Shown: positions 48,456 through 56,863 of the stretch, piece after piece
Layout: each line of letters starts with the position of its first letter
Numbering within the stretch: position 1 is the stretch's first letter
Assembly (NCBI RefSeq): GCF_000376265.1
Contig: NZ_AQWU01000069.1
Span: 21,809-85,808, forward strand
DNA: 64,000 nt
Direction: 5' to 3'
Source: Thermus igniterrae ATCC 700962
GTDB taxonomy: Bacteria > Deinococcota > Deinococci > Deinococcales > Thermaceae
Translations under genes and position numbers: made by a program
The notes under the pieces: model-generated
The model's database searches: none
What the model saw: only the letters and a program-made list of their open reading frames with translations
Told to the model about the DNA's origin: nothing

Positions 48456-49212
48456 AGGCCCCCTCCCCCAGGTAGGCCTCCATCACCCGCGGGTCCTGGG
48501 CTATGGCCTCCGGCGTCCCCTCGGCCAGTACCTCGCCGAAGTTGAGCACCACCACCCGGTCGGCAATCTTGAAGAGCTCGGAGAGCTTGTGCTCAATGAT
48601 CACCATGGCGCACCCCTCGCTGTGGAGCCGGCCGAACCGCCCTCCCTTCCGCAGGCGGGCCAGGGACTTGGCCAGAAGCTCGGTCTCCACCGGGGTAAGG
48701 CCGGCAAAGGGCTCGTCCAGGATGAGGAGCTCGGGCTCCGTGGCCAGGGCCCGGGCGATCTCCAGCCGCTTCAGCTCCCCCTGGGAGAGCACCGAGGCGG
48801 GCTCCTTGGCCTTGTCGGCGATGCCCACGAACTCCAGGGCGTCCAGGGCCCGGGCCTCGGCCCGCTTCACCCAGTCCCCCTTCCTCCCTCCCCGGGGGCC
48901 GTAGGCGGCCACCAGCACGTTGGCGATCACCGGCAGGCGCCTTAGGGGCCTGGGGTTTTGGAAGGTGGCGGCCAAGCCCAGTTCCACCCGCTCCCAGGTG
49001 GGCAGGTGGGTGATCTCCTGCCCCTTGAAGACCACCCGGCCCTCGTCCGGGCGGTGGATGCCCAGGAGGAGCCGCAGGAGGGTGGTTTTGCCCGCCCCGT
49101 TGGGGCCGATGAGGCCCACGATCTCCCGCTCCTCCACCCTCAGGTCCACCTTGTAGAGGGCCTGGAGGCCCCCAAAGCGCTTGGAAAGCCCATGGGCCTC
49201 AAGCAGCCCCAC
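48448..49212 (-). CDS. livG: Branched-chain-type ABC transporter ATPase (LivG)
   Basis: A 254-residue ATPase with GPNGAGKTT, FQNPRPLRRL, LSQGELKRLEIARAL, LLILDEPFAGLTP and IIEHKL. Between the Walker B and switch regions there is a short extra basic stretch (RKGGRFGRLHSEG) not usual for LivG. It overlaps the ligase gene upstream by 14 nt, and livF downstream. Confidence 0.9.
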   Translation of the reverse strand: MGLLEAHGLSKRFGGLQALYKVDLRVEEREIVGLIGPNGAGKTTLLRLLLGIHRPDEGRVVFKGQEITHLPTWERVELGLAATFQNPRPLRRLPVIANVLVAAYGPRGGRKGDWVKRAEARALDALEFVGIADKAKEPASVLSQGELKRLEIARALATEPELLILDEPFAGLTPVETELLAKSLARLRKGGRFGRLHSEGCAMVIIEHKLSELFKIADRVVVLNFGEVLAEGTPEAIAQDPRVMEAYLGEGAYA

Positions 49213-50857
49213 CCTCCACCTCCTCCCTCAGCTCCCTTCGGGAGACCTTGCCCACGTCGGTCTTGGGGAGCTCGCCCCGGAACTCAATCTCCTTGGGAAG
49301 CTTGTAGGGGGCAAGCCTCTCCGCCAGGAAGGCCAGGAGGTCCTCCTCCGTCACCTTGCCCCGGGCCTCGGGCTCCAGGACCACGTAGGCCTTGGGGTAG
49401 GCTCCCACCCTGGGGTCGGGCACCCCCACCACCCCCGCGGCCTTCACCAGGGGGTGGCCCCGCAGAACCTCCTCAATCTCCCGGGGGAAGACCGGCCGGC
49501 CCTTGTACTTGATCATGTCCTTGGCCCGGTCGTAGAAGTGGAAGTACCCCTCCTCGTCCATGCGCACCAGGTCGCCGGTGCGGAAGAAACGCACCCCCTT
49601 TTGGGTGAAGAAGCTCCGGGCGTTCTCCTCCTCCCGCCGCCAGTACCCCCGGGTCACGTTGGGCCCGGCCAGGGCCAGCTCCCCCACCTCCCCCACGGGC
49701 ACCGGCTCCAGGGTATCGGGGTCCACTACCAGGGCCTGGATGCCGGGGAGGGGGATGCCGAAGGAACCCCGCTTGACCCGGTCCCGGGGGTTGATGTGGC
49801 TCACCGAGGTGGTCTCCGTCATCCCGTACCCCTCGGCGATCTCCCGGCCCGTGCGCCTGGCAAAGGCCTCCGCCGTGGCCTCGTGCAGGGTGTCGGCCCC
49901 GCTCACCACCACCTGAAGCCGCCTCCAGTCCACCCAGTGGCTCTTGGGGTGATCCCGCAGGACCTCGTAGAGGGAGGGGACGCCGAAGAAGTGGGTGGCC
50001 CGGTAGCGCACCATGGCCTCGAGGATCCAGTCGGGGTCCGGGGTGGAGAAGACCACCAGCCGGGCCCCCGAGAGGAGCCCCCCCAGGAGGAGGACCACCT
50101 GGCCGTAGATGTGGTAGAAGGGCAGGAAGGCCAGGATGGTGCTCCTCTGGGTGAAGGGGTTCAGGCTCTGGACCATGCGGTGGGCGGCCAGGATGTTCCG
50201 GTGGGTGATCTCCACCCCCTTGGGCAGGCCTGTGGTCCCCCCCGTGTAGGGCAGGGCGGCCAGGTCCTCGCCCCCCCGGGCCTCGGGGGCCGCCGGGGCG
50301 GCCCGCAGGAGGTGGGCGAAGGGGAGGATGCCCGGCGCCTGGGGTACGGGCAGGGGGCGCACGAAAAGCCGCTGCCAGGAGGGCAGGGCCTCCCTGGGGG
50401 AGGCCACGATCACCCCCTCCAGGCTTGCCCCCGCCTTCAGGGCGTTCTCCAGGAGGGCATCCTGCACCACCAGGAAGCGGGCCCCCGAGTCCGTGAGCTG
50501 GTGGCGGAGCTCGTGGGAGGTGTAAAGGGGGCTTACGGGCACCACCACCCCCCCGGCCCAGAGGATGCCCAGGTAGGCTATGGCGAACTGGGGGCTGTTG
50601 GCCAGGTAGAGCCCCACCCGGTCTCCTGGCTTGAGCCCCAGGCCCCTAAGCCCCCCAGCGAAGCGCTGGATGCCCTCCAGAAGCTCCCCGTAGCGGTAGG
50701 CCCGCCCGTAGTAGATGAGGGCCACCTCTTTCGCCCTAGCCCCGAAGGCCTCGGCCACCTTTTCCCCCACGCTCCCCTCGGGCACCTCCACCCCCTCGGG
50801 GGTTCCGGGGGGGTAGAAGCGGAGCCAGGGCCTTTGCCAGTAGAGGGTCTGGGTCAT
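49199..50857 (-). CDS. AMP-dependent acyl-CoA synthetase
   Basis: A 552-residue ANL ligase with the P-loop YTGGTTGLPKG, EGYGMTETTS, FFRTGDLVRMDEEGY and LPKTDVGKVSRRELR (catalytic Lys). It sits inside the Liv-type transporter operon, between livM and livG with overlaps of 4 and 14 nt, which strongly suggests that the imported molecule is an acid made into its CoA thioester on entry. The closest class is long- or medium-chain or aryl-acyl ligases. Confidence 0.88.
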   Translation of the reverse strand: MTQTLYWQRPWLRFYPPGTPEGVEVPEGSVGEKVAEAFGARAKEVALIYYGRAYRYGELLEGIQRFAGGLRGLGLKPGDRVGLYLANSPQFAIAYLGILWAGGVVVPVSPLYTSHELRHQLTDSGARFLVVQDALLENALKAGASLEGVIVASPREALPSWQRLFVRPLPVPQAPGILPFAHLLRAAPAAPEARGGEDLAALPYTGGTTGLPKGVEITHRNILAAHRMVQSLNPFTQRSTILAFLPFYHIYGQVVLLLGGLLSGARLVVFSTPDPDWILEAMVRYRATHFFGVPSLYEVLRDHPKSHWVDWRRLQVVVSGADTLHEATAEAFARRTGREIAEGYGMTETTSVSHINPRDRVKRGSFGIPLPGIQALVVDPDTLEPVPVGEVGELALAGPNVTRGYWRREEENARSFFTQKGVRFFRTGDLVRMDEEGYFHFYDRAKDMIKYKGRPVFPREIEEVLRGHPLVKAAGVVGVPDPRVGAYPKAYVVLEPEARGKVTEEDLLAFLAERLAPYKLPKEIEFRGELPKTDVGKVSRRELREEVEGGAA

Positions 50858-51924
50858 GGCTTGACCTCCCTAGCCTCCAGGTGGAGTGGCACGCCGCAGG
50901 CCCGGCAGGCCTTGCGGGTGAAGGCGTTTTTCACCTTGCACCGGGGGCACTCCTCCTCCAGCCGCTCCAGGACCCCCCGGACCACCCCCTGGGGCAGGAA
51001 GCGCATGACCAGGAGGATGAGGAGGGCGAAGGCCAGCATGCGGAGCTCCTCGGCCACCCGCAGGGCCTCCAGGAAGGGAAAGAGGAGAAAGGTCCCCGCC
51101 ACCGGGCCGTAGATGGTGGCGATGCCGCCAAAGACGGACCAGATCACCGGCTGGATGGAGTTGAAAAGGGAGAGGCTGTCCGGCCCCGCCACCCGCAGGT
51201 AGTGGGCGTGGAGCCCCCCAGAAAGCCCCGCGAAGAAGGCACTCACTGCGAAGGCCAGGAGCTTGTAGCGCACGGTGTTCACCCCCACCATGCGCACCGC
51301 CACCTCGTCCTCCCGGATGGCGTGGAAGAAGAGGCCCACCCTCGAGCCCGCCAGCTTCCACAGGAAGAGGACCGAAAGGAGGAAGATCCCCACCACCAGG
51401 TAGTACTCCTCCAGCCGGCTCTGCCCTAGGCGGGGAAGGCCCGAAAGGCCAAGCTCCCCGCCAGTGAAGCGGGGAAAGAGGAAGATGAGCCCCGTGGCGA
51501 TGATGGGGAAGGCCAGGGTGACCAGGGAGAGGTAGGGCCCCCGAAGCCGCAAGGAGGGGAGGCCCACCAGGACCCCCGCCAGGGTGGCCAGGAGGGCCCC
51601 CGAGGGGATGGTGAGGGCCGGGGGAAGGCCCAGCTCCCGGCCCAGGATGGCGGAGGCGTAGCCGGCCAGGCCAAAGAAGAAGGCGTGCCCCAGGCTCACC
51701 TGGCCGGTGTACCCGGAAAGCAGGTCCCAGCTTGCGGCATATAGGGCGAAGAGGGCGGTGAGGGTGAGGACCCTGAGGAGGTAGGGGTCCTGGCTGAAGA
51801 GGGGGAAGAGGAGGAGGAAGAGGACAAAGAGGAGCGCCGCGGTACGCCCCGGCAGGGCCAGGACCTCGTGCTTCAGGTAGCGCAGGGCCCAGGGAAGGGA
51901 CCAGATGCGCAAGGGACTCGTCAT
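50854..51924 (-). CDS. livM: Branched-chain-type permease (LivM) with C-terminal zinc ribbon
   Basis: A 356-residue membrane protein with the LivM pattern: LLSGYTGQVSLGHAFFFGLAGYASA, GLRGPYLSLVTLAFPI-like LRLRGPYLSLVTLAF, AIREDEVAVRMVGVN (EAA loop) and VFGGIATIYGPVAGTFLLFP. After the last helix a cytoplasmic tail carries CPRC...CRAC, a four-cysteine rubredoxin-type zinc ribbon that ordinary LivM lacks. It overlaps the ligase and livH genes by 4 nt each. Confidence 0.88.
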   Translation of the reverse strand: MTSPLRIWSLPWALRYLKHEVLALPGRTAALLFVLFLLLFPLFSQDPYLLRVLTLTALFALYAASWDLLSGYTGQVSLGHAFFFGLAGYASAILGRELGLPPALTIPSGALLATLAGVLVGLPSLRLRGPYLSLVTLAFPIIATGLIFLFPRFTGGELGLSGLPRLGQSRLEEYYLVVGIFLLSVLFLWKLAGSRVGLFFHAIREDEVAVRMVGVNTVRYKLLAFAVSAFFAGLSGGLHAHYLRVAGPDSLSLFNSIQPVIWSVFGGIATIYGPVAGTFLLFPFLEALRVAEELRMLAFALLILLVMRFLPQGVVRGVLERLEEECPRCKVKNAFTRKACRACGVPLHLEAREVKP

Positions 51925-52784
51925 CGCTCCTCCGCGAAGGCCGTCCCAAAGAGTCCCTCAGGCCGGAAGACCAGGACCAGCACCAGGATGAGAAGGGCCA
52001 CCGCCGTGCGCAAAAAGGCCCCGCCCGGCACCAGGTTCACCACCGTCACCTCGGCGAAGGCCAGGACCACCGCCCCCAAAAGCGCCCCGGGCAGGCTCCC
52101 CAGCCCCCCCAGGACCACCGCGGCCAGGACCACCAGCAGGGGGGCGTTCCACATGTGGGGCTCGAGGGTGGCCATGGGGGCCACCGCCAGCCCGGCCAGG
52201 GCGGCCAGGAAGGCCCCAAGCCCTACCGCCCAGTTCCCCGCCCGGGAGAGGCTGATGCCCACCAGCTCCGCCGCCTCCTGGTCCTGGGCCGCCGCCCGGA
52301 TTCCCAGGCCAAGCCGCGTCCCCTTGAGGAGGGCCCAGGCCAGGAGGAGCACCACCCCAGCGAAGAGGAGGGCCAAAAGGGCCTGCTGGGCCACCCGCAC
52401 CCCGAAGACCTCCACGAACCCCGGCAGGAGGGCGGGCACGGAGCGGAAGTGCGCCCCGAAGAGGAGGAGCACCGCCTCCTGCAGGAGAAGGGCCAGGGCA
52501 ATGGTGACGATGAGGACCGTGGCCTCGTGCTCCCGCAGGGGTTCCAGAAGGAGCTTGTAGGCCGCCAGGGCGATGAGAAGCACCAGCAAGGAGGCCAGCA
52601 GGGCGGCGGGGGCAAAGCCCATCCGCCCCAGGAAGAAGAAGAGCCCGTAGGCGGCCGCCATGTAGAAGGCGGTGTGGGCCAGGTTCAGGATGCGGGCCAC
52701 CCCGTAGGTGAGGGCGAACCCCAGGGCCAGCATGCCGTAGATGCCACTCAGGACCAGGCCATTGACCAGGATGGCGGAGAGCAT
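51921..52784 (-). CDS. livH: Branched-chain-type ABC transporter permease (LivH)
   Basis: A 287-residue membrane protein with LivH features: LVNGLVLSGIYGMLALGFALTYGVARILNLAHTAFYM, IRAAAQDQEAAELVGIS (EAA loop) and VVLGGLGSLPGALLGA. It follows the binding-protein stop without a gap (52784/52785) and overlaps livM by 4 nt. Confidence 0.9.
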   Translation of the reverse strand: MLSAILVNGLVLSGIYGMLALGFALTYGVARILNLAHTAFYMAAAYGLFFFLGRMGFAPAALLASLLVLLIALAAYKLLLEPLREHEATVLIVTIALALLLQEAVLLLFGAHFRSVPALLPGFVEVFGVRVAQQALLALLFAGVVLLLAWALLKGTRLGLGIRAAAQDQEAAELVGISLSRAGNWAVGLGAFLAALAGLAVAPMATLEPHMWNAPLLVVLAAVVLGGLGSLPGALLGAVVLAFAEVTVVNLVPGGAFLRTAVALLILVLVLVFRPEGLFGTAFAEER

Positions 52785-54071
52785 CTACCGCCTCCAGGCC
52801 TCCACCACCCAGGGGGGAAGCTGGTAGGGCCGCACCCCCGCGTAGCTCACCACCCGGTCCCCCACCCGCCAGTTCCGCGGCCAGAAGGCCTGCATCCGGC
52901 CCTCCACCCACTGCACCCCAAGCCCCGTGGTGTACCCGGGGCCCCAGGTGACGTCGTGGGTTTTGTCAAAGACGATGCGCCCCGCGGGACCCGTGTAGTC
53001 GGTGGCCTCGAGGGCCCGCACCACCGCATCCGCCGCGGTGGTGCCCGCCCGGTTCAGGGCCTCGGCCAGGATGTAAAGTGCCCCGTAGGCCCCGCTGGCG
53101 GTGTAGATGGGGAACTGCTTGAAGCGGGCCTGGAAGTTGGTGATAAAGGGAATGGTCTTGGGGGTGATGGCCACGGCCGGGGCCAGGGTGTTCAGGGTGG
53201 CCACGTAGGCCCCCAGGTTGTCCGTGGCCTTGAGCCAGGTCTCCTGCTGCGCCTCCACGTTGATGCCCACGGCGGCGGCGGGGATCTTCAGCCGGCCCCA
53301 GTCCCGTCCGAAGGGTACCCCCACGGGGCCGGAGAGCACGGTGAAGATCACCTGGGCTCCGGCCCGCTGGATGGCGGTGAGCTCGGGGGTGACGTCGGTG
53401 GCCGTGGCCGAGGGTCGCCAGGTGCCTGCCACCTCGGCCCCGTACCCCTGGGGTGGGGGGGCGGCGATGAGCCGGCTGGCCGTCTCCACCAGGGGGTCAG
53501 CCCAGGCGGCCCGCTCCGCCAGGATGGCCACCTTGGGCCGCTCAATCCTAAGGTCGCGCCGCACCGCCTGGATCACCTCCCCCAGGAGGAGGAGGGAGGT
53601 GCGGGCCAGGTCGCTGGACTTGGTGGGGCTCACCCGGAAGAGGTACTTGAAGCGCTCGTAGTTGCGGTCCACCCGGCCGGCCAGGATGCCATCCAGGGCA
53701 GCCCCGGTGATGATGAAGGGCTTCTTGTAGTCCGCGGCCACCTCGGTCATGGCCAGCACGGCCTCGCTGCGGAAGCCCCCGATGAGGAAGTCCACCCGCT
53801 GGGCGGTGATGGCCCTCTCCACCGCGGTAGCGGCATCGGTAACGCTGGTCATCTCGTTGGTGTCCACCCGCACCAGTTCAATCCGGTAGCGCTGGTTGCC
53901 CACCAGCACCCCCCCGGCCCGGTTGAGTTCCTCCGCCGCCAGGGTGGCCCCGTACCAGGTGTGCTCCCCCTGCACGAAGGCCATGGGGCCCACCACGCCG
54001 ATGCGCAGAACCTGGGCCAGGCTACCCCCTCCCAGGACTAGCCCCAGGACCAAAGCCGCCATCCGAACCAT
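52785..54071 (-). CDS. Liv-type ABC transporter substrate-binding protein
   Basis: A 428-residue exported protein: signal peptide (MAALVLGLVLGGGSLAQ), then LRIGVVGPMAFVQGEHTWYGATLAAEELNRAGGVLVGNQRY, the start of the LivK-like periplasmic fold, and VDFLIGGFRSEAVLAMTEVAADYKKPFI. Given the ligase gene in the operon and PfmR-type control, the ligand is likelier a carboxylic acid than a branched amino acid. It is the first gene of the minus-strand operon; the ATG at 54071 follows AAAGGAGG. Confidence 0.87.
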   Translation of the reverse strand: MVRMAALVLGLVLGGGSLAQVLRIGVVGPMAFVQGEHTWYGATLAAEELNRAGGVLVGNQRYRIELVRVDTNEMTSVTDAATAVERAITAQRVDFLIGGFRSEAVLAMTEVAADYKKPFIITGAALDGILAGRVDRNYERFKYLFRVSPTKSSDLARTSLLLLGEVIQAVRRDLRIERPKVAILAERAAWADPLVETASRLIAAPPPQGYGAEVAGTWRPSATATDVTPELTAIQRAGAQVIFTVLSGPVGVPFGRDWGRLKIPAAAVGINVEAQQETWLKATDNLGAYVATLNTLAPAVAITPKTIPFITNFQARFKQFPIYTASGAYGALYILAEALNRAGTTAADAVVRALEATDYTGPAGRIVFDKTHDVTWGPGYTTGLGVQWVEGRMQAFWPRNWRVGDRVVSYAGVRPYQLPPWVVEAWRR

Positions 54072-54153
54072 TCGCCTCAGCCTCCTTTCTTCTTGGAACG
54101 CCCACCTGCTGGGCCCATGTCGAAGGGGGGACGCAAAGGACGACCTGGGTTGT

Positions 54154-54169
54154 TACTGACCAGTCGGTT
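54154..54169. promoter_or_regulatory. PfmR-type TetR operator, site 2
   Basis: TACTGACCAGTCGGTT agrees with the recalled PfmR consensus except for two bases and with site 1 (40411-40426) in the same frame of symmetry. It lies 7 nt after the -10 of the Liv operon promoter, at the expected transcription start, as in site 1. Confidence 0.7.
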
Positions 54170-54175
54170 GGTACC

Positions 54176-54204
54176 AGGCTAACCCCTGCGCGTCAGCCTG
54201 TCAA
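54176..54204 (-). promoter_or_regulatory. Promoter of the Liv-type importer operon
   Basis: On the minus strand TTGACA (54204-54199), a 17-nt spacer and TAGCCT (54181-54176): a near-ideal housekeeping promoter. Transcription would begin inside the operator at 54154-54169. Confidence 0.7.
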
Positions 54205-54220
54205 GGGTTTAGGTGCCTTT

Positions 54221-54235
54221 TGGTCCGGGGGACCA
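54221..54235. repeat. Inverted repeat upstream of the cytochrome c gene
   Basis: TGGTCC and GGACCA are perfect arms around GGG. It lies upstream of a possible -10 (TAAAAT, 54247-54252) for the cytochrome gene. A regulator site is possible; none is known. Confidence 0.35.
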
Positions 54236-54268
54236 TGGGGTTCCGCTAAAATGTCCCTGGGGGTAGCC

Positions 54269-54715
54269 ATGTACAAGCTGGGAGTGGCGCTGTTGGCCCT
54301 CCTTGGGGGGTTGGCCATGGGGCAAAGCGGCCAGGCCCTTTACAACCAGTACTGTGCCACGTGTCATCAAGCCAACGGCCAAGGGATGCCAGGCGCCTTT
54401 CCCCCGCTGGCGGGCCACGTGCAGGAAATCCTGGCCAGGAAGGATGGGCGGGCCTACCTGATCCGCGTGGTGCTTTTCGGCCTACAGGGGGAGATCCGGG
54501 TAAAGGGGCAGGTCTACAACGCGGCCATGCCCCCATGGGGCCCCCAGCTCAAGGACAATCAGATCGCCTCCATTCTGAACTACTTGGCCACCAGCCTCGG
54601 CAATAAGCCTCCCGCCGGCTTCAAGCCCTTCACCCCGGAGGAGGTGAAGAGGGAACGGGCCCAGAACCTGACCCCGGACAGGGTCTACGCCATGCGGCGG
54701 GCCCTTGGGCTTTAG
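54269..54715 (+). CDS. Small periplasmic cytochrome c
   Basis: A 148-residue exported monohaem protein: signal peptide (MYKLGVALLALLGGLAMGQ), haem motif Cys29-Ala-Thr-Cys32-His33, MPGAFPPLAGH, and a distal methionine candidate in NAAMPPWG. This is the class I layout of cytochrome c electron carriers of aerobic respiration. The ATG at 54269 is favoured by GGGGGT just upstream and by the signal peptide; an ATG at 54251 would add six residues. Confidence 0.87.
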   Translation: MYKLGVALLALLGGLAMGQSGQALYNQYCATCHQANGQGMPGAFPPLAGHVQEILARKDGRAYLIRVVLFGLQGEIRVKGQVYNAAMPPWGPQLKDNQIASILNYLATSLGNKPPAGFKPFTPEEVKRERAQNLTPDRVYAMRRALGL

Positions 54716-54816
54716 GGTTGTTGGCCTGGGCTGGGGAGGGGACCGGGTCGTGTTTTGCGCCCGGACTTTGGGGACTGTGCCCTTTTGGTGAGACTTTTAG
54801 CACAAGCAGATTTAAT

Positions 54817-54832
54817 CGTGAAAATAAACACA
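54817..54832. other. CRP-like palindrome in an AT-rich convergent gap
   Basis: CGTGA-N6-ACACA resembles the TGTGA-N6-TCACA site of CRP-type regulators, 4 of 5 bases in each arm. It lies in the only AT-rich stretch of the window, 54716-54892, between two convergent gene ends, so no gene start is near. I see no ORF or clear terminator there. Confidence 0.25.
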
Positions 54833-54892
54833 AGTAATGCCCTCTGACCCCTGCTTCCCCAACCATCCCCAGGCAAATCCTGCGCTAAGGAA

Positions 54893-55543
54893 CTAACCCC
54901 TCCCCACACGCCACGCCTCCCACAGCTCCTCCATGGTGCTTCGCCGGTTTTGGGGAAGGAGGTCGTAGGCGGTGAGGTTATGCACCCGCAACAGGGTGGG
55001 CTCCCCAATGTCCAGGACGGAGAGGCCGCAGGGATGGACCTCGAGGCCTCCCAGGAGCCGCCCTTCCCCCAGGAGGGCATAGGAGAGAATGGCTCGCACG
55101 ACCCCGCCGTGGGCCACCAGGAGGAGGGTGTCCCAGGGCTCGTCCAGGAGGCGCCGGTAGGCGGCTAGGACCCGCTCCAGAAACTCCCCGTAGGGCTCCC
55201 CGCCCAGGAAGCGGTCCTCGAGGCTATAGGGCCGGAAGGCCCTACGGAAGGCCTCCTCGGGATTCTCCAGGTCCTTAAGCCGGCCCGGCCGGATTTCCTG
55301 GAACTCAGGCCAGGCCTCCAAGGGCACCTCCCTCCCCCGCAGGACGATTTCCGCGGTCTCTCGGGTTCGCCGTAGCCCGGTGTGCACCGCCCGGTCTATG
55401 GGCACCCCCAGCAGAAGCGAGCGCACCGCCTCGGCCTGGGCCCGGCCCCTCTCGGTGAGCCCCACCCCCTCCGGGGGCACGGGCCGCCCCCCGGGGAAGT
55501 AGTCCACCTCGCCGTGGCGCAGGAGGAAGAGCCGCCTCCTCAC
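54893..55543 (-). CDS. Histidine phosphatase-family protein
   Basis: A 216-residue protein of the phosphoglycerate-mutase-like fold: catalytic LLRHGEVD (Arg9, His10), RRTRETAEIVL, EIRPGRLKDL and VAHGGVVRAIL (second His). It is the last gene in a run ACAD - kinase - DUF6285 - phosphatase, overlapping the DUF6285 start by 4 nt. A role in removing phosphate from a phospho-acyl intermediate or a by-product is possible, but small phosphatases of this type act on many substrates. Confidence 0.8.
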   Translation of the reverse strand: MRRRLFLLRHGEVDYFPGGRPVPPEGVGLTERGRAQAEAVRSLLLGVPIDRAVHTGLRRTRETAEIVLRGREVPLEAWPEFQEIRPGRLKDLENPEEAFRRAFRPYSLEDRFLGGEPYGEFLERVLAAYRRLLDEPWDTLLLVAHGGVVRAILSYALLGEGRLLGGLEVHPCGLSVLDIGEPTLLRVHNLTAYDLLPQNRRSTMEELWEAWRVGRG

Positions 55544-55890
55544 GGGTACCGCTCCAGGTACTTGGGGTTCGCTATGAGGAGTTTGCGCCGCACATGGGCC
55601 TTGAGGAAGGGGAAGGTCCCGGGAGGAGGGGTTCCTTGGCGGATGCGCTGGGAAAGCTCGGCCAGAAGCTCCTCCCGCGCCCCTTCTCTTCCTAGGAGCT
55701 TCTTCAGGGCCTCGAGGTCCTCCCGGACCAGGGCTTCCCCCTCCAGGACTTCCCGGCGGGCCACCCCCAGGGCGTTGAGGGCCACCAGGGCCAAGAAGCG
55801 GGTCCGAGGCTCTGCCAGGTGGGGCAGGGCCTCCCGCTCCAGAAACTCCGCCACCGCCTCCAGGATCTCTGCCAAATTCGGCCTATCCAT
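55540..55890 (-). CDS. DUF6285 protein (LvaB-like)
   Basis: A 116-residue, mostly helical protein starting RPNLAEILEAVAEFLEREALPHL and containing RTRFLALVALNALGVARREV, wording of the DUF6285 family. Small proteins of this size next to APH-type kinases include LvaB of the Pseudomonas levulinate pathway, needed with LvaA to phosphorylate 4-hydroxyacyl-CoA. It overlaps the kinase gene by 8 nt. It is probably the second subunit of that kinase; this identification with LvaB is from memory. Confidence 0.7.
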   Translation of the reverse strand: MDRPNLAEILEAVAEFLEREALPHLAEPRTRFLALVALNALGVARREVLEGEALVREDLEALKKLLGREGAREELLAELSQRIRQGTPPPGTFPFLKAHVRRKLLIANPKYLERYP

Positions 55891-56863
55891 GGCGCTCCAA
55901 GAGGTAAAGGATCTCGTACTCCATCTCCGCCGCCAGCCGGCCCAGGATGGCCAGCTCCACGCTCCGCTCCTCCCCCCTCAGGTGCCGCCTTGCCTGGTTC
56001 AGGGCCCCAAGCCCCCAGCGGATGTTGCCCAGGACCTCCCACCAGAAGAGCTCCTCCTCCCCGATCCCCATGCCGGTGAGGGCGTTGTAGCGCTCCAGGA
56101 AGGGGGCCACCTCCCCAACACCCCCCAGCCGCCTGCCGTCTTCCCCAAAGCGCCAGGCCCGCACCAGGGGCCAGGCCAGGTCCTCCCGGGGGTCCCCGAT
56201 GTGGGCAAACTCCCAGTCCAGCACGGCCACCAAGCCCCCCTGGTCCACCAGGAGGTTGCCGATGCGGAAGTCCCCGTGGACCAGGACCCGGGGCAGGGGC
56301 CGGGGCGGGTGGTCGGCCAGCCAGCGCAGGCCCCACTCCAGGGCGGGGTGGGGCTCTTCTAAGGCGTCCAGGTCCTGGTAGGCAGAGGCCAGGGCCGCCT
56401 GCCAGGGCTCCTGGTCCCCCGGCCTAGGCAGGAAGTCCACCGCCTCCAGGGGGATGGCGTGGATCCTGGCCAGGGCTTCGGCCATGGCCAGGGGCAGGGT
56501 GGCCCGGGCCCGGGCCAGCTCGGGACGCCGGACCACCCGGGTCCCGATGGACTCCCCTTCCAGGCGTTCCATGAGGAAGGCCTCCCGCCCCTCCACTTCG
56601 GCCAGATAGCCCACGGGGCGGGGCACCGGCACCCCATGGCGGTGGGCCAGCTCCAGGAGGCGGAACTCCTTTTCCAAGGGCAGGGTACCGTGGTAGATCA
56701 CCCCGCCCCCAGCCCGGCGCAGGAAGAGGGGACGCATGCCCTCCGGTCCCTGGTAGTCCACGGCCCAGGCCTCCTTGGAGGCCCCTCCCGTGAGCCGCCT
56801 TAGGGCCACCACCTCCCCCGGGCCAAGGAGGGCTTTGAGGAAGGCTTCCAGGGCCTCCTTCAT
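55883..56863 (-). CDS. APH-fold phosphotransferase (LvaA / ACAD10-11 kinase-like)
   Basis: A 326-residue aminoglycoside-phosphotransferase-fold kinase: LTGGASKEAWAVDY, catalytic LVHGDFRIGNLLV (HGD..N) and AVLDWEFAHIGDPREDLAW (metal Asp). Kinases of this subgroup occur beside or fused to acyl-CoA dehydrogenases (ACAD10/11 in animals, LvaA in bacteria) and phosphorylate the 4-hydroxyl of 4-hydroxyacyl-CoA. The gene overlaps the dehydrogenase by 4 nt, matching that pair. Antibiotic resistance is unlikely in this setting. Confidence 0.82.
   Translation of the reverse strand: MKEALEAFLKALLGPGEVVALRRLTGGASKEAWAVDYQGPEGMRPLFLRRAGGGVIYHGTLPLEKEFRLLELAHRHGVPVPRPVGYLAEVEGREAFLMERLEGESIGTRVVRRPELARARATLPLAMAEALARIHAIPLEAVDFLPRPGDQEPWQAALASAYQDLDALEEPHPALEWGLRWLADHPPRPLPRVLVHGDFRIGNLLVDQGGLVAVLDWEFAHIGDPREDLAWPLVRAWRFGEDGRRLGGVGEVAPFLERYNALTGMGIGEEELFWWEVLGNIRWGLGALNQARRHLRGEERSVELAILGRLAAEMEYEILYLLERHG

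Noticed and set aside
49181..51112. A 643-codon open frame on the plus strand opposite the acyl-CoA ligase and livM
   Set aside because: Antisense shadow: Gly/Pro/His-rich translation without motifs, while the minus strand encodes intact ANL ligase and LivM signatures.
52155..54041. A 628-codon open frame on the plus strand opposite livH and the Liv binding protein
   Set aside because: Same reasoning; the minus-strand genes have signal peptide and family motifs and no ribosome site precedes the plus frame.
55883..56863. Aminoglycoside resistance phosphotransferase
   Set aside because: The fold is APH, but the overlaps with an ACAD10/11-like gene and a DUF6285 gene point to acyl-CoA metabolism.
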